A DNA stretch of 64,000 nt from Anaerolineae bacterium (GCA_023384355.1 JAHDWL010000009.1:23034-87033), one strand, 5' to 3'. Positions 9,010 to 18,772 are shown, numbered from the stretch's first letter. Made by a program: numbers and translations. Notes: generated by a model from the letters alone, not told the origin.

Positions 9010-10362
9010 ATGACAACTCCCTGGAATCATCGCTGTGCCCAACGAATGAAGTCGATGAAAGGGTCAGCGATTCGCGAATTACTCAAGCTGACAGAAAGCC
9101 CGGATATCATATCTTTTGCAGGCGGCATGCCCGCGCCGGAAGTCTTCCCGGTTGCGGCGTTTCAGGCTGCGACGGAGCGCGTTCTGGCCCGGCAAGGCAA
9201 ACAGGCACTCCAATACAGCGCTTCGGAAGGCTACCGACCGTTGCGCGAGTGGATCGCCGGTAAGATGGCAAATTACGGGATCGAATCTGCACCGGAAAAC
9301 GTCCTTATCACCAGCGGTTCTCAACAAGCACTTGATCTGCTGGGTAAGGTTCTGATTAATCCCGGCGATCTTATCCTTACCGAAAAGCCGACCTACCTGG
9401 GCGCATTACAAGCCTGGCGCGCCTATCAGGCTGAGTTCACGACCGTACCCGTCGACAACGACGGATTACAGGTTGACCTGCTTGAGGAGGCCCTCACCGC
9501 CGGCCCGAAATTCATGTATATCCTGCCGAACTTTCACAACCCCGGCGGAGTAACACTCTCACTGGAACGTCGCTGCCGGTTGATTGAGTACTCAGACCGG
9601 TATGGAATACCTATCATCGAAGATGATCCGTATGGCGAATTGAGATACGAGGGTGACCATCTGCCTCCGCTGGTCGTTATCGACGCCGAGCGGTTCAAAC
9701 ACCGGCATGGCCGAGGTGTGGAGACGGAGCGATACTTCGACGAAACACCACCGGCTAACGGCAACGGCCGTGCTTATATGCGCGGCAACGTCATTTATCT
9801 GAGCACCTTCTCCAAAACTTTGGCGCCGGGTCTGCGATTGGCGTGGGTGGTGGCTCCGGTCGAGGTTATTCAACGCTGCATTGTCGCCAAACAAGGCATG
9901 GACCTGCACACGGCTACGCTCAACCAGTTAATCGCCCATGAGATCCTGACCGGGGGAGAAGAAGGCGATGATTTCCTGAAAGGACACGTTCGCTTGATTC
10001 GAGAGGTCTATCGCGAGCGGCGCGATGTCATGGTGACGGCGATGCGTCGTCACTTCCCCGCCGGGGTGACCTGGACTGAGCCGGCTGGAGGGCTGTTCCT
10101 TTGGGTAACGTTGCCGGAATATCTGGACGCGGCCGAGATTCTCAAGGAAGCTGTAGCGAGAAAGGTCGCCTACGTTCCTGGAGCTTCGTTCCATCCCGCC
10201 GGCGACGGGCAAAACACGCTGCGCCTTAACTTCTCTTTCTGCTCGCCGGAAAAGATCAATGAAGGCATCAAGCGATTGGGCGAAGTGTTCGACCGCGCAA
10301 TTGAGCAACATGAAGCGGCCGAATCGAGCGGGGCAATTCCCACGCTGGATGTCGCTTTCTAA
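9010..10362 (+). CDS. PLP-dependent aminotransferase (class I/II, 2-aminoadipate/aromatic type)
   Basis: A 450-residue fold-type I aminotransferase similar to LysN and other 2-aminoadipate or multi-substrate aminotransferases. It shows FAGGMPAPEVFP, LQYSASEGYRPLREWIA, ITSGSQQALDLLGKVLINPGD, PNFHNPGGVTLS, IIEDDPYGELRY (aspartate to the PLP pyridine) and STFSKTLAPGLRLAWV, where the lysine forms the Schiff base. Between the aspartate and lysine motifs is an insertion of about 30 residues (around 224-255, TERYFDETPPANGNGR) not usual in the family. AAGGAG precedes the ATG. It sits inside the kor operon between korB and korC, so it most likely makes or uses the 2-oxoacid handled by the oxidoreductase. 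The specific amino acid is unknown. Confidence 0.87.
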   Translation: MTTPWNHRCAQRMKSMKGSAIRELLKLTESPDIISFAGGMPAPEVFPVAAFQAATERVLARQGKQALQYSASEGYRPLREWIAGKMANYGIESAPENVLITSGSQQALDLLGKVLINPGDLILTEKPTYLGALQAWRAYQAEFTTVPVDNDGLQVDLLEEALTAGPKFMYILPNFHNPGGVTLSLERRCRLIEYSDRYGIPIIEDDPYGELRYEGDHLPPLVVIDAERFKHRHGRGVETERYFDETPPANGNGRAYMRGNVIYLSTFSKTLAPGLRLAWVVAPVEVIQRCIVAKQGMDLHTATLNQLIAHEILTGGEEGDDFLKGHVRLIREVYRERRDVMVTAMRRHFPAGVTWTEPAGGLFLWVTLPEYLDAAEILKEAVARKVAYVPGASFHPAGDGQNTLRLNFSFCSPEKINEGIKRLGEVFDRAIEQHEAAESSGAIPTLDVAF

Positions 10363-10380
10363 CAGGCAGGATAACTCACT

Positions 10381-10929
10381 ATGGAGACATCGATTATTAT
10401 CTCTGGTTTCGGCGGGCAGGGTGTCCTGTTTGCCGGGCAATTGCTGGCTTACGCAGGTATGAGCGCCGGCAAAAATGTCACGTGGATCCCGTCATATGGA
10501 CCTGAAATGCGCGGCGGCACTGCGCACTGCGTCGTCACGATCAGCGATGAGCCGATCGGCGCGCCCATCGTCTCACATCCGGACATCGCCATCGTTCTCA
10601 ATCAGCCGTCATTCGATAAATATGAAAGGTTGGTCAAAACCGGTGGCCTGCTGGTAGTTAACAGCTCGCTCATCGACAGCGAATCTACCCGCGTTGATAT
10701 CGACGCCGTTCACGTGCCGGCAAACGCAATCGCTGAGGAGTGGGGCACCGGCAAAATGATGAACATGGCCACACTGGGCGCGATGCTGGCGACCCGGCCT
10801 GTTCTCCCGCTCGACATCGTTGAAGCAGCTCTGGTTGAACACCTGCCTGCCGGCAAGCAGCACCTCGCAGAGGCAAACCTGCAAGTGATTCGTCACGGAT
10901 ATATGGTCATCGCGCCGGTCACCGGCTGA
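10381..10929 (+). CDS. korC: 2-oxoacid:ferredoxin oxidoreductase, gamma subunit
   Basis: A 182-residue gamma subunit with the glycine-rich start [19 protein letters not shown] and the typical [20 protein letters not shown], then [17 protein letters not shown] and [15 protein letters not shown]. It completes the KorABCD complex. It follows the aminotransferase gene by 18 nt and is the last gene before a terminator hairpin, so the five genes form one operon. Placement of korC after an aminotransferase rather than directly after korB is uncommon. Confidence 0.92.
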   Translation: METSIIISGFGGQGVLFAGQLLAYAGMSAGKNVTWIPSYGPEMRGGTAHCVVTISDEPIGAPIVSHPDIAIVLNQPSFDKYERLVKTGGLLVVNSSLIDSESTRVDIDAVHVPANAIAEEWGTGKMMNMATLGAMLATRPVLPLDIVEAALVEHLPAGKQHLAEANLQVIRHGYMVIAPVTG

Positions 10930-10958
10930 CAATTTCCCGCAATATAATCTCACTGAAG

Positions 10959-10992
10959 ATGCCCTGCTGCCTGTGAGGGGTGGGGCATTTTC
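10959..10992 (+). terminator. Terminator after the kor operon
   Basis: ATGCCC at 10959-10964 pairs with GGGCAT at 10983-10988, followed by TTTTC, 30 nt after the korC stop. The stem is short but the T-run is in place. Confidence 0.5.
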
Positions 10993-11006
10993 ATGGTGGA
11001 GGTTAG

Positions 11007-11036
11007 TTGACGGGTCAAGATTGATTCCTGTAAAAT
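11007..11036 (+). promoter_or_regulatory. Candidate promoter of fhs
   Basis: TTGACG (11007-11012, five of six) and TAAAAT (11031-11036, five of six) are separated by 18 nt. The start of transcription would be near 11043, giving a leader of about 57 nt. Confidence 0.55.
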
Positions 11037-11099
11037 GTCACTTCCAAATCCTTCCCACTTCGCGCCACAAAACAAAGTGGCACCATTCCTAGGAGAATT

Positions 11100-12881
11100 A
11101 TGAAACACGCCCACAAGCGCCTATCCCCTGTCCCTTCTGATTTGGACATAGCCCAGGCTGCGGAACCCAGGCCAATTTCCGAGATCGCGGCCGAGCTTGG
11201 CCTCAGCGACGACGACTTGATTTATTATGGAAAATACAAGGCGAAGGTCCACCTCGACACGCTGCCGAAGTTGGCGAACCGCCCCACCGGCAAGTATGTC
11301 GATGTCACCGCCATTACGCCGACGCCTCTTGGAGAAGGAAAAACGACGACCTCTATCGGCCTTGTGCAGGGATTGGGCGTGCTTGGTTATAAATCGATCG
11401 CCTGCATCCGCCAGCCAAGTATGGGGCCGACCTTTGGTATCAAAGGCGGGGCAGCCGGCGGTGGTTATAGCCAGGTCATCCCGATGGAAGATATCAATCT
11501 CCATCTGACCGGCGATTTTCACGCCATCACCGCAGCACATAACCTGGTCGCGGCAGCCATCGACGCTCGTTGGTACCACGAAGACCGAATGAGCGACGAA
11601 CGGTTGGCCAAGGTCGGGCTGAAACGGCTTAACATCGATCCCTATCGAACCACATGGAACCGCGTGACCGACACCAACGATCGGGCCTTGCGCAAGGTCA
11701 TTGTCGGCCTTGGTCCTGAAGAAGATGGACGGCCGCGCCAGTCTGGTTTCGATATCACGGTTGCCAGCGAGATCATGGCCATCCTCGCATTGGTCAACGG
11801 CGACGATTACAAGAGCGCCCTGAAGGACCTCAGGACACGCGCGGGGCGCACGGTAATCGGCACCAACAAGGATGGTAAGCCGATCACCCTGGATGACCTT
11901 GAGGTCGCCGGCGCTGTTACCGTTATGATGAAGGACGCCCTGCATCCAAATCTGCTGCAGACGCTTGAAGGGCAAGCCGCCTTCGTCCACGCCGGGCCAT
12001 TCGCCAATATCGCTCACGGCAATTCGTCGATCCTGGCTGACAGGCTCGCGCTGAAACTGGGCGACTATGTGGTGACGGAATCAGGTTTCGGCGCTGATGT
12101 CGGCATGGAGAAATTCTTCAATATCAAATGTCGTTATTCGGGACTTCTCCCTGACTGCGTCGTGCTCGTGGCCACGATCCGCGCCTTGAAAATGCACGGC
12201 GGTGGGCCGCGTGTTGTGGCCGGACGGCCGCTCGACAAAGCCTACACCGAAGAAAACATCCCGTTACTTGAATCCGGTATGGCAAATCTGGCGGCCCACA
12301 TCCGCAACGCGAAGCGCTTCGGCATCCCTGTCGTCGTAGCCGTTAACCGGTTCCCGACCGACACTGACGCTGAGGTTGAGGCGGTAATGCGCGGCGCTGT
12401 CGCGGCCGGCGCGGAAACGGCCGTCATGAGCAATCATTGGGCAGAGGGTGGCGATGGGGCTGTTGAACTGGCCGAAGCTGTGGTCGCCGCTTGCGAAAAA
12501 CCGTCGAACTTCGAATTCCTCTACCCGCTCGAACTGCCCATCAAGGACAAGATAGAGATCATCGCCAAGGAAATCTATAGCGCCGGATCGGTCGTTTACG
12601 AACCGCTGGCTGAAAAACAGATTCAATCCTATGAGGAGAACGGCTTCGGCAATTTGCCGATCTGCATGGCAAAAACGCACCTGAGCATCAGCCACGACCC
12701 GAACCTGAAGAACGCGCCATCAGGCTACACCCTGAAAGTCCGGGAAGTGCGGGCCTCTGCTGGTGCGGGTTTCATTTATCCGCTGCTGGGCGAGATGCGC
12801 ACCATGCCTGGTCTGGGTACACGGCCGGTGTTTATGAACATCGACGTCGATGAAGACGGCAAGGTTGTGGGTCTCTCCTAA
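11100..12881 (+). CDS. fhs: Formate--tetrahydrofolate ligase
   Basis: A 593-residue formyltetrahydrofolate synthetase, slightly longer than the usual 556-560 residues because of an N-terminal extension of about 20. It condenses formate with tetrahydrofolate using ATP, in the cytoplasm. Visible motifs are [18 protein letters not shown], the P-loop [13 protein letters not shown] near residue 75, [60 protein letters not shown] and [14 protein letters not shown] at the end. AGGAGA precedes the ATG. It is monocistronic, with its own promoter and a strong terminator. Together with the formate channel at 2871 and the corrinoid methyl-transfer genes downstream it links formate to the methyl branch; FolD and MetF are not in the window. 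Confidence 0.96.
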   Translation: MKHAHKRLSPVPSDLDIAQAAEPRPISEIAAELGLSDDDLIYYGKYKAKVHLDTLPKLANRPTGKYVDVTAITPTPLGEGKTTTSIGLVQGLGVLGYKSIACIRQPSMGPTFGIKGGAAGGGYSQVIPMEDINLHLTGDFHAITAAHNLVAAAIDARWYHEDRMSDERLAKVGLKRLNIDPYRTTWNRVTDTNDRALRKVIVGLGPEEDGRPRQSGFDITVASEIMAILALVNGDDYKSALKDLRTRAGRTVIGTNKDGKPITLDDLEVAGAVTVMMKDALHPNLLQTLEGQAAFVHAGPFANIAHGNSSILADRLALKLGDYVVTESGFGADVGMEKFFNIKCRYSGLLPDCVVLVATIRALKMHGGGPRVVAGRPLDKAYTEENIPLLESGMANLAAHIRNAKRFGIPVVVAVNRFPTDTDAEVEAVMRGAVAAGAETAVMSNHWAEGGDGAVELAEAVVAACEKPSNFEFLYPLELPIKDKIEIIAKEIYSAGSVVYEPLAEKQIQSYEENGFGNLPICMAKTHLSISHDPNLKNAPSGYTLKVREVRASAGAGFIYPLLGEMRTMPGLGTRPVFMNIDVDEDGKVVGLS

Positions 12882-12973
12882 ATTTCGGGCGGTTCGCTCT
12901 CCGGCGGTATGGAGACAAGCAGAATTGCACCCGTCCGCCCAAAGCTAATTTAGCAATATTTGAGCTAAACCGG

Positions 12974-13018
12974 ACACAGAGACGCAAGGGGTTGCCCATG
13001 CGTCTCTGTGTTTGTTGT
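12974..13018 (+). terminator. Rho-independent terminator of fhs
   Basis: A perfect 13-bp stem (12974-12986 with 12999-13011), 12-nt loop, then TTGTTGTT. It lies about 93 nt after the fhs stop. Confidence 0.8.
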
Positions 13019-13118
13019 TAAAACAATAACACCTCACCGGTGAGCCGGCGATAACCAGAATCGTAATAGTCGAATCGCGCACTCACCAAACGAACCAGGC
13101 CTCATTTTGGGTAACATT

Positions 13119-13421
13119 ATGACATCAGTCCAAATCATGTATTGGCACGATATACCTGTCCAGGTTCGAGCGGGAGGACGGCGCGACAGGGCAAGCATCG
13201 AACTGCCCAAACGATTCCAGCTGGCAGTTGATAATGCAGCCATGGCCGCCGGGCTGGTCGGCACAGATGCCTATCTGGCCGGTTTTGAGTGGAGCGAGCC
13301 GGTCGATCGCGAAGGGTCTCCATCAGAAGTTGCCGCTGCCGTCGCCAGCGAACTGGAAGCAACCTTTCCGACAATTGATTGGCGAAAAACCGCGGCGATA
13401 ATCATGGCGAAAGAGGGATAG
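13119..13421 (+). CDS. PF13769-like small protein (misleadingly named virulence factor family)
   Basis: A 100-residue protein with MYWHDIPVQVRAG near the start, IELPKRFQLAVDNAAMAAGL, TDAYLAGFEWSEP and AAAVASELEATF. This pattern matches my memory of the small Pfam family called virulence factor (PF13769). Despite the name, members are often found beside folate and corrinoid methyl-transfer genes, and this copy sits directly upstream of a corrinoid reactivase, corrinoid protein and homocysteine methyltransferase. The ATG at 13119 is preferred to a TTG four codons earlier. No ribosome-binding sequence is obvious. A role in methionine synthesis is inference from neighbourhood; the family assignment itself was not checked by search. 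Confidence 0.65.
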   Translation: MTSVQIMYWHDIPVQVRAGGRRDRASIELPKRFQLAVDNAAMAAGLVGTDAYLAGFEWSEPVDREGSPSEVAAAVASELEATFPTIDWRKTAAIIMAKEG

Positions 13422-13541
13422 ATGACACGTGCCTTCTTCTCGTTTGGTTGTGCGTCCGTCAAGTCGTGCTAGAATCCATCATCCCCAACGCCAAACGCGC
13501 AGCAGGCAAGTGCAGTTTGGCTCAACAGATAGAGCAGTGTC

Positions 13542-15611
13542 ATGACCACAGCCAAAGAAGAATTCCAGGTTATCTTTATGCCTTCCGGACGGCGTGGGAC
13601 TGCCGAGCGAGACGAGCCATTGCTCGACGCTGCTCGTCGACTGGGCGTGGAGATTGAAAGCATTTGCGGCGGCCGCCTCACCTGCGCCAAATGCAAAGTG
13701 ATAGTGGAAGAAGGCACTTTCGCCAAGCACGGCATTCGCTCCGAAATCGGGCACGTTTCCCCGGCAAGTGATGAGGAATTGGACTTATTGGCAAGAACCG
13801 GAAGCGACCTCGTGGCCGGATGCCGGCTATCCTGTACAGCCCTTGTTCAGGGAGACGTCCTCGTCTTCGTGCCGGAAGAGAGTCGCGCCCACAAGCAGGT
13901 CATCCGCAAGGCAGCGACCGAGAGGGTGATCGACGTCGATCCGGCCGTTCGTCAGGTATACGTCGAGGTGGATGAGGCTCAACTGGGCGAGCATCGAGGC
14001 GATTGGGGTCGCCTGCAATCCGCCCTTGAGGCGCAGTGGAAACTGACGAACCTGAGCATCGATCTCCACGTCCTGCGCCGCCTTCAACCCGCCTTGCGCA
14101 AAGGAAAGTGGGCGGTGACCGTCACACTATGGCACGACCGCGAAGTGATCGACGTCCAGCCGGGTTATAAAGAAGGTGTTTATGGTCTGGCCGTTGACAT
14201 CGGCAGCACAACGGTGGCCGGTCATTTGTGCGACCTTCGCACAGGCGAGGTTCTCGCTTCCGAAGCCATCATGAATCCACAGGTCACCTATGGCGAAGAT
14301 CTGATGAGCCGGGTTTCGTACGCCATGACCAACCCGTCCGGGCTGGACAAGATGCACGGGGGGATCATCGAAGCCCTGAACGGGCTGGCCGCCCGCGCCG
14401 CGCGCAGCGCCGGCCTGCAGATTCGCGATATCAACGAGGCTGTCTTTGTGGGCAACACGACGATGGTCCACATCCTGCTGGGCATCAATCCGCAAGAGCT
14501 GGGCGGTGCGCCGTTTGCATTGGCCAATCGGGATGCGATGGATATCAAGGCTCGCGAATTGGGCCTGCGCTTCCATCCCGCCGCATATGTCCACGTGTTG
14601 CCGGCTGAGGCCGGCCACGTCGGCGCGGACAACGTTGCGGTTCTCATTGCCGAGGAACCATACAGACAAGACCCGATCTCTCTCATCGTCGATGTCGGCA
14701 CCAACGCCGAGATTTTGCTCGGCAACAGTCGCCGCATGTACAGCGCTTCCAGCCCGACGGGGCCGGCTCTCGAAGGGGCCCAGATCAGCCATGGAATGCG
14801 CGCCGCGACCGGGGCAATCGAACGGGTTCGCATCGACCCTCTGAGTTGGGAACCGCGCTTCCGGGTCATCGGTGAAGGAATGTGGTCTGACGAATGGGAT
14901 ACCGGCGTAAATGCGCCGTTGGAGAACCAACCAAAGCATCTCGCGACGGGTATATGCGGTTCGGGAATCATCGAGGCGGTGGCCGAACTATACCTGGCCG
15001 GGATAATTCTCGGCGACGGCCGCTTCAACCCCGACCAACCGCATGAGCGAGTTCAATGGAACGGCAAAAGAGGCGCGTATATATTAGCAGACGCCGGGCA
15101 AACATCGACCGGCCAACCGATTCTCGTCACTCAGGACGATGTGCGCAACGTTCAGCTGGCGAAGGCGGCGCTGTATGCCGGGGCGAAACTATTGATGAAC
15201 CGAGCTGGCATAGATCACATTGACAAGATCACGCTCGCCGGCGCATTCGGCAGCTACATCGATCCAAAATACGCCATGATCCTTGGATTAATCCCCGATT
15301 GTCCCCTGGAGGATGTGACGGCCGTGGGCAACGCGGCCGGTGACGGCGCGCGGATTGCCCTTCTGAACCGGCACAAACGGGAGGAAGCGCAACACTACGC
15401 CTGTTGGGTCACTTATATCGAGACAGCCATTGATCCCGATTTTCAGAACGAGTTTGTCGGCGCTATCCATATACCCCATGCCACTGACGCCTTCCCTCAC
15501 CTTGAGAGCGTCTTGCAAACACCACTGCCCCGTCCCTCTGCTTCGAATGACGATGGTCGACGGGAGCGCCGATCGGAAAGAATTCGCGAGCGCCGGGCAA
15601 AATCGGCATAA
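13542..15611 (+). CDS. Corrinoid protein reactivase: 2Fe-2S ferredoxin plus ASKHA (DUF4445) domain
   Basis: A 689-residue cytoplasmic protein of the RACo/RamA-like type that re-reduces inactive Co(II) corrinoid to Co(I) at the cost of ATP. The N-terminal plant-type ferredoxin has ligands C42, C48, C51 and C94 in CGGRLTCAKC and AGCRLSC. A linker domain (about 115-205) follows. The ASKHA ATPase domain has GLAVDIGSTTVAGHLCDL near 210, FVGNTTMVHILLG, LIVDVGTNAEILLG and ATGICGSGIIEAV, and ends with LAGAFGSYIDPKYAMILGLIP. The last 40 residues are charged (DDGRRERRSERIRERRA). It is 91 nt upstream of the corrinoid protein gene. In known systems this kind of reactivase replaces the activation domain of MetH; that fits here. 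Confidence 0.88.
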   Translation: MTTAKEEFQVIFMPSGRRGTAERDEPLLDAARRLGVEIESICGGRLTCAKCKVIVEEGTFAKHGIRSEIGHVSPASDEELDLLARTGSDLVAGCRLSCTALVQGDVLVFVPEESRAHKQVIRKAATERVIDVDPAVRQVYVEVDEAQLGEHRGDWGRLQSALEAQWKLTNLSIDLHVLRRLQPALRKGKWAVTVTLWHDREVIDVQPGYKEGVYGLAVDIGSTTVAGHLCDLRTGEVLASEAIMNPQVTYGEDLMSRVSYAMTNPSGLDKMHGGIIEALNGLAARAARSAGLQIRDINEAVFVGNTTMVHILLGINPQELGGAPFALANRDAMDIKARELGLRFHPAAYVHVLPAEAGHVGADNVAVLIAEEPYRQDPISLIVDVGTNAEILLGNSRRMYSASSPTGPALEGAQISHGMRAATGAIERVRIDPLSWEPRFRVIGEGMWSDEWDTGVNAPLENQPKHLATGICGSGIIEAVAELYLAGIILGDGRFNPDQPHERVQWNGKRGAYILADAGQTSTGQPILVTQDDVRNVQLAKAALYAGAKLLMNRAGIDHIDKITLAGAFGSYIDPKYAMILGLIPDCPLEDVTAVGNAAGDGARIALLNRHKREEAQHYACWVTYIETAIDPDFQNEFVGAIHIPHATDAFPHLESVLQTPLPRPSASNDDGRRERRSERIRERRAKSA

Positions 15612-15702
15612 TAAACACAGGCCGTTGGGCGAAACAAGGGTGTGTACTTCAGTCGCACAAAAGCGAACACCAACCAAACAGGGCTAATGAGAAGGATTTG
15701 AA

Positions 15703-16395
15703 ATGAGCGACGACGAGATTAACCTGAAAGAATTGCCGGATGATGAGATCTATGAGTTGATGAAGGAAGATCTCTACGACGGGTACGCGAAAGAGATCGT
15801 CGATGAAGTGAGCGAAATGCTCTCCCGCGGGCATCAACCGTACGATATCCTCATCAATGGCCTGGTTGCCGGAATGGATATCGTCGGCATTGACTTCCGC
15901 GACGGCATCCTTTTCGTGCCGGAAGTGCTCATGGCGGCCAAAGCGATGAAATCCGGCATGGCGATCCTCCGGCCACTGCTGGCCGAAACCGGTGCGGAAA
16001 AAATCGGCACAATGGTCGTCGGCACAGTGAAAGGTGACATCCACGACATCGGCAAAAACCTGACTTCCATGATGATGGAGGGAGCCGGCTTCGAGGTCAT
16101 CGACCTTGGCGTGAATAACTCGGTCGAGAACTTCATGGAGGCCATTGAAATACATAAGCCCGATATCGTGGGCATGAGCGCGTTGTTGACGACTACCATG
16201 CCCTATATGCGGGTGGTCATTGACGCCCTGAAGGATGCCGGAATCCGCCAGGACTTAATCGTCATGGTCGGTGGCGCACCGCTTAATGATGCCTTTGCCG
16301 AGGACATCGAGGCCGATGCCTATTGTCGCGACGCCGCCGTAGCCGTCGAGACGGCCAAGCGGTTCATGCAAATCCGCCGCGAGAAAACTCGTTAG
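15703..16395 (+). CDS. Cobalamin-binding corrinoid protein
   Basis: A 230-residue methyl-carrier protein of the MtaC/MtbC/MetH-middle-domain family. The N-terminal helical cap (about 15-90) includes ILINGLVAGMDIVG and FVPEVLMAAKAMKSG. The cobalamin domain has the base-off motif GDIHDIGKNL with H114 as the lower cobalt ligand, then LGVNNSVENF, MSALLTTTMPYM and VGGAPLNDAFAEDIEADAY. GAGAAGG precedes the ATG. It lies between the reactivase and the homocysteine methyltransferase, 34 nt from the latter, so the three form a split methionine synthase or a related methyl-transfer chain. No MttB-type or MtaB-type methyltransferase is adjacent; the methyl donor enzyme must be elsewhere. Confidence 0.93.
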   Translation: MSDDEINLKELPDDEIYELMKEDLYDGYAKEIVDEVSEMLSRGHQPYDILINGLVAGMDIVGIDFRDGILFVPEVLMAAKAMKSGMAILRPLLAETGAEKIGTMVVGTVKGDIHDIGKNLTSMMMEGAGFEVIDLGVNNSVENFMEAIEIHKPDIVGMSALLTTTMPYMRVVIDALKDAGIRQDLIVMVGGAPLNDAFAEDIEADAYCRDAAVAVETAKRFMQIRREKTR

Positions 16396-16429
16396 TCAAA
16401 GACCAGCAGTGACATAGGGGGTATAGACG

Positions 16430-17422
16430 ATGAACAAGCTGGACCAACTGCTCTCCACGACGGATTATGTGGTCCTCGACGGCGCGATGGGGACGATGCT
16501 CTTTACCGTCGGGCTGGTATCGGGGGCATCCCCGGAAGAATGGAACGTTTCCCATCCCGACGAGATTCGGGCAGTCCATCGTCACTACATAAACGCGGGG
16601 TCACAGGTTATCCTTACCAATTCATTCGGCGGTTCCCGCTACCGCCTGAAGCTCCATAACTTGCAGGATCGCGTCTTCGAGTTGAATCGCGCGGCCGCTC
16701 GCAACGCCCGTGCCGAGGCCGACGCCGCGTCCCATACCGTCCTCGTAGCGGGATCAGTTGGCCCCACGGGCGAATTGCTCACGCCGATGGGTCATATGGA
16801 ATTTGCCGATGGCCGGGACGCTTTTGCCGAGCAGGCTCGAGGTCTTGCCGCCGGGGGTGTCGATCTCTTCTGGGTGGAGACCATGAGCGACCTGGAAGAA
16901 GTCCGCGCGGCCGTCGAAGGTATAAAATCCGTCACAGATCTGCCCATTTGCGCGACGATGAGCTTCGACACGAACGGCCGCACGATGATGGGCGTCACCC
17001 CGGCCCGCGCCGTGCGCACGATGAAGGAGTGGGGCCTGTACGGGATCGGCGGTAACTGCGGCAACGGCATCACCGAGATTGAGAACGTCATCAACGCCAT
17101 GCACCGGGAGGCTCCCGAAGTCCATCTGATCGCCAAGGCCAACGCGGGTATCCCGCAGTGGCGCGACAACAAACTGTATTACGACGGTACGCCTCCCGTC
17201 ATGGGACGTTACGCGCAGCGCGTTCGCGCCCTGGGGGCTACTTTTATCGGCGGGTGCTGCGGTAATGGTCCGGACCATATCGCGGCGATCACAGAAGCCT
17301 TGCGCACACCACTCTCAGGAGTCGATCTCGAAGTACTGTTGGCTGAGAAAGCTGCAATCGGCGATGATTCGGAGCAGGAAAAGGGCACCGGCCGCTCCCG
17401 GCGGCGCAGTCGGGAACCGTAA
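16430..17422 (+). CDS. Homocysteine S-methyltransferase domain protein (split MetH)
   Basis: A 330-residue zinc-dependent methyltransferase equal to the N-terminal module of MetH. The barrel begins VVLDGAMGTMLF and has TNSFGGSRYRL, AGSVGPTGELL and VETMSDLEEV. Zinc ligands are C210 in GGNCGNG and the C276-C277 pair in GGCCGNGPDHI. It would methylate homocysteine, using the methyl-corrinoid protein encoded just upstream. The cobalamin, folate-binding and activation modules of full-length MetH are absent from this chain. The last 30 residues are a charged tail with RSRRRSREP. AGGGGG precedes the ATG. The pterin-binding (methyl-THF:corrinoid) partner was not found in the window. Confidence 0.88.
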   Translation: MNKLDQLLSTTDYVVLDGAMGTMLFTVGLVSGASPEEWNVSHPDEIRAVHRHYINAGSQVILTNSFGGSRYRLKLHNLQDRVFELNRAAARNARAEADAASHTVLVAGSVGPTGELLTPMGHMEFADGRDAFAEQARGLAAGGVDLFWVETMSDLEEVRAAVEGIKSVTDLPICATMSFDTNGRTMMGVTPARAVRTMKEWGLYGIGGNCGNGITEIENVINAMHREAPEVHLIAKANAGIPQWRDNKLYYDGTPPVMGRYAQRVRALGATFIGGCCGNGPDHIAAITEALRTPLSGVDLEVLLAEKAAIGDDSEQEKGTGRSRRRSREP

Positions 17423-17466
17423 CGAGCGCGTCACCCAGGTTTAGAAGCAAGCATTCGCAACTATCG

Positions 17467-18732
17467 CTATAACTCGTCCAGGGCACGGGCGACGTGCTGA
17501 ACTATTCGCTCGGCCACCTCAGCCTTGCTCAGCAGAGGCATCTCTTCAACGACGCCGTCCGTCCCCAGGAGCAGGATTCGATTGGTATCAACGGCAAACC
17601 CGGCCCCCTCGGCCGTCACGTCGTTGATGGCAATGAAATCAAGCCCTTTTCGCTGTAATTTTTCATTGCCGTAATTCGCCGCGTCATGGGTCTCGGCGGC
17701 AAAACCCAGCACCACTTTAGGGAAGCCAGTCGCTTTCCGTTTATCCTTTACAGCGACCAGGATGTCGAGCGTCTTTTCCAGCTCGATCCTCAAATACTCA
17801 TCTGCGTTATCTGACTTTTTGATCTTTCGCTCGGCGGTCGTTCGCGGCTTGAAATCGGCTACGGCCGCAACCATAAATAGCGCGTCTGCTCCTTCGGCTT
17901 GAGCCAGAACAGCCTCGCCCATTTCCTGTGTTGTTTGCACACGAATTAACTTTGCGCCATACGGCACCTGTTCACAAGCCGGCCCGGCGATGAGCGTTAC
18001 CTCTGCGCCGGCATCCAGTGCCGCCTGGGCCACGGCTAACCCTTGCTTGCCCGTCGAGCGGTTGGTGATGAACCGCACAGGGTCGATGGGTTCGCGCGTC
18101 GGTCCGGCAGAAACCACCACGCGCCTGCCCGTCAGCTTGCCGCCACGCGCCAGCAATAACCGCAACTCTCCCAGCAATTCGGCCGGTTCCAGCATTCGCC
18201 CCAGTCCGCTGAGGCCGGAAGCCATACGGCCCGCCGCCGGGCCTGCCTGAATCACCCCTCGCTTGCGGAGTGTAGTGATATTGGCCTGCGTCGCTGCATG
18301 CTCCCACATCCCGCCGTCCATGGCCGGGGCGATGATGACCGGGCAGCGCGCCGCCAGAGTGGTCAGGAGCAACAGGTTGTCGGCAAAACCGGTCGCCATT
18401 TTGGCCAGGGTGTTCGCAGTTGCCGGGGCAATGATGAGCGCGTCGGCCGATTCACCGAGGCCGACGTGGCGCACATGGTCGTCCAGGTCCCACATATCAG
18501 TATAGACAGGACGACCTGTCACCGACCGAAACGAGAGCGGCGTCACAAACCGGCAGGCTGACTCCGTGAGGATGACATCCACATGCGCGCCGGCCTGAGT
18601 CAATTTTGACGCCAGATCGATCGACTTATAACAGGCTATCGAACCAGTGACCCCGAGAACGATCTGTTTTCCTTGCAATACCGTGATGGGTTCCATACTC
18701 AATAGTGTAGCAAAGGCCGATGTGGTCGTCAT
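17467..18732 (-). CDS. coaBC: Bifunctional phosphopantothenoylcysteine decarboxylase/phosphopantothenate--cysteine ligase
   Basis: A 421-residue two-domain enzyme for steps two and three of coenzyme A synthesis. The N-terminal flavoprotein domain (CoaC) has IVLGVTGSIACYKSIDLAS, the catalytic-histidine region DDHVRHVGLGESADALIIAPATANT and the PAMDGGMWEH motif with the active-site loop. The C-terminal ligase (CoaB) has VVVSAGPTREPIDPVRFITNRSTGKQG and the KIKKS motif, then LGFAAETHD and AINDVTAEGAGF. A start 12 codons further in (18696) is equally plausible; neither has a clear ribosome-binding site. It is convergent to the homocysteine methyltransferase gene and divergent from the next gene. 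Confidence 0.95.
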   Translation of the reverse strand: MTTTSAFATLLSMEPITVLQGKQIVLGVTGSIACYKSIDLASKLTQAGAHVDVILTESACRFVTPLSFRSVTGRPVYTDMWDLDDHVRHVGLGESADALIIAPATANTLAKMATGFADNLLLLTTLAARCPVIIAPAMDGGMWEHAATQANITTLRKRGVIQAGPAAGRMASGLSGLGRMLEPAELLGELRLLLARGGKLTGRRVVVSAGPTREPIDPVRFITNRSTGKQGLAVAQAALDAGAEVTLIAGPACEQVPYGAKLIRVQTTQEMGEAVLAQAEGADALFMVAAVADFKPRTTAERKIKKSDNADEYLRIELEKTLDILVAVKDKRKATGFPKVVLGFAAETHDAANYGNEKLQRKGLDFIAINDVTAEGAGFAVDTNRILLLGTDGVVEEMPLLSKAEVAERIVQHVARALDEL

Positions 18733-18772
18733 TTTTCACGCCGGTCGAGGTGGTAGCCCTGACCGTAGCAGT

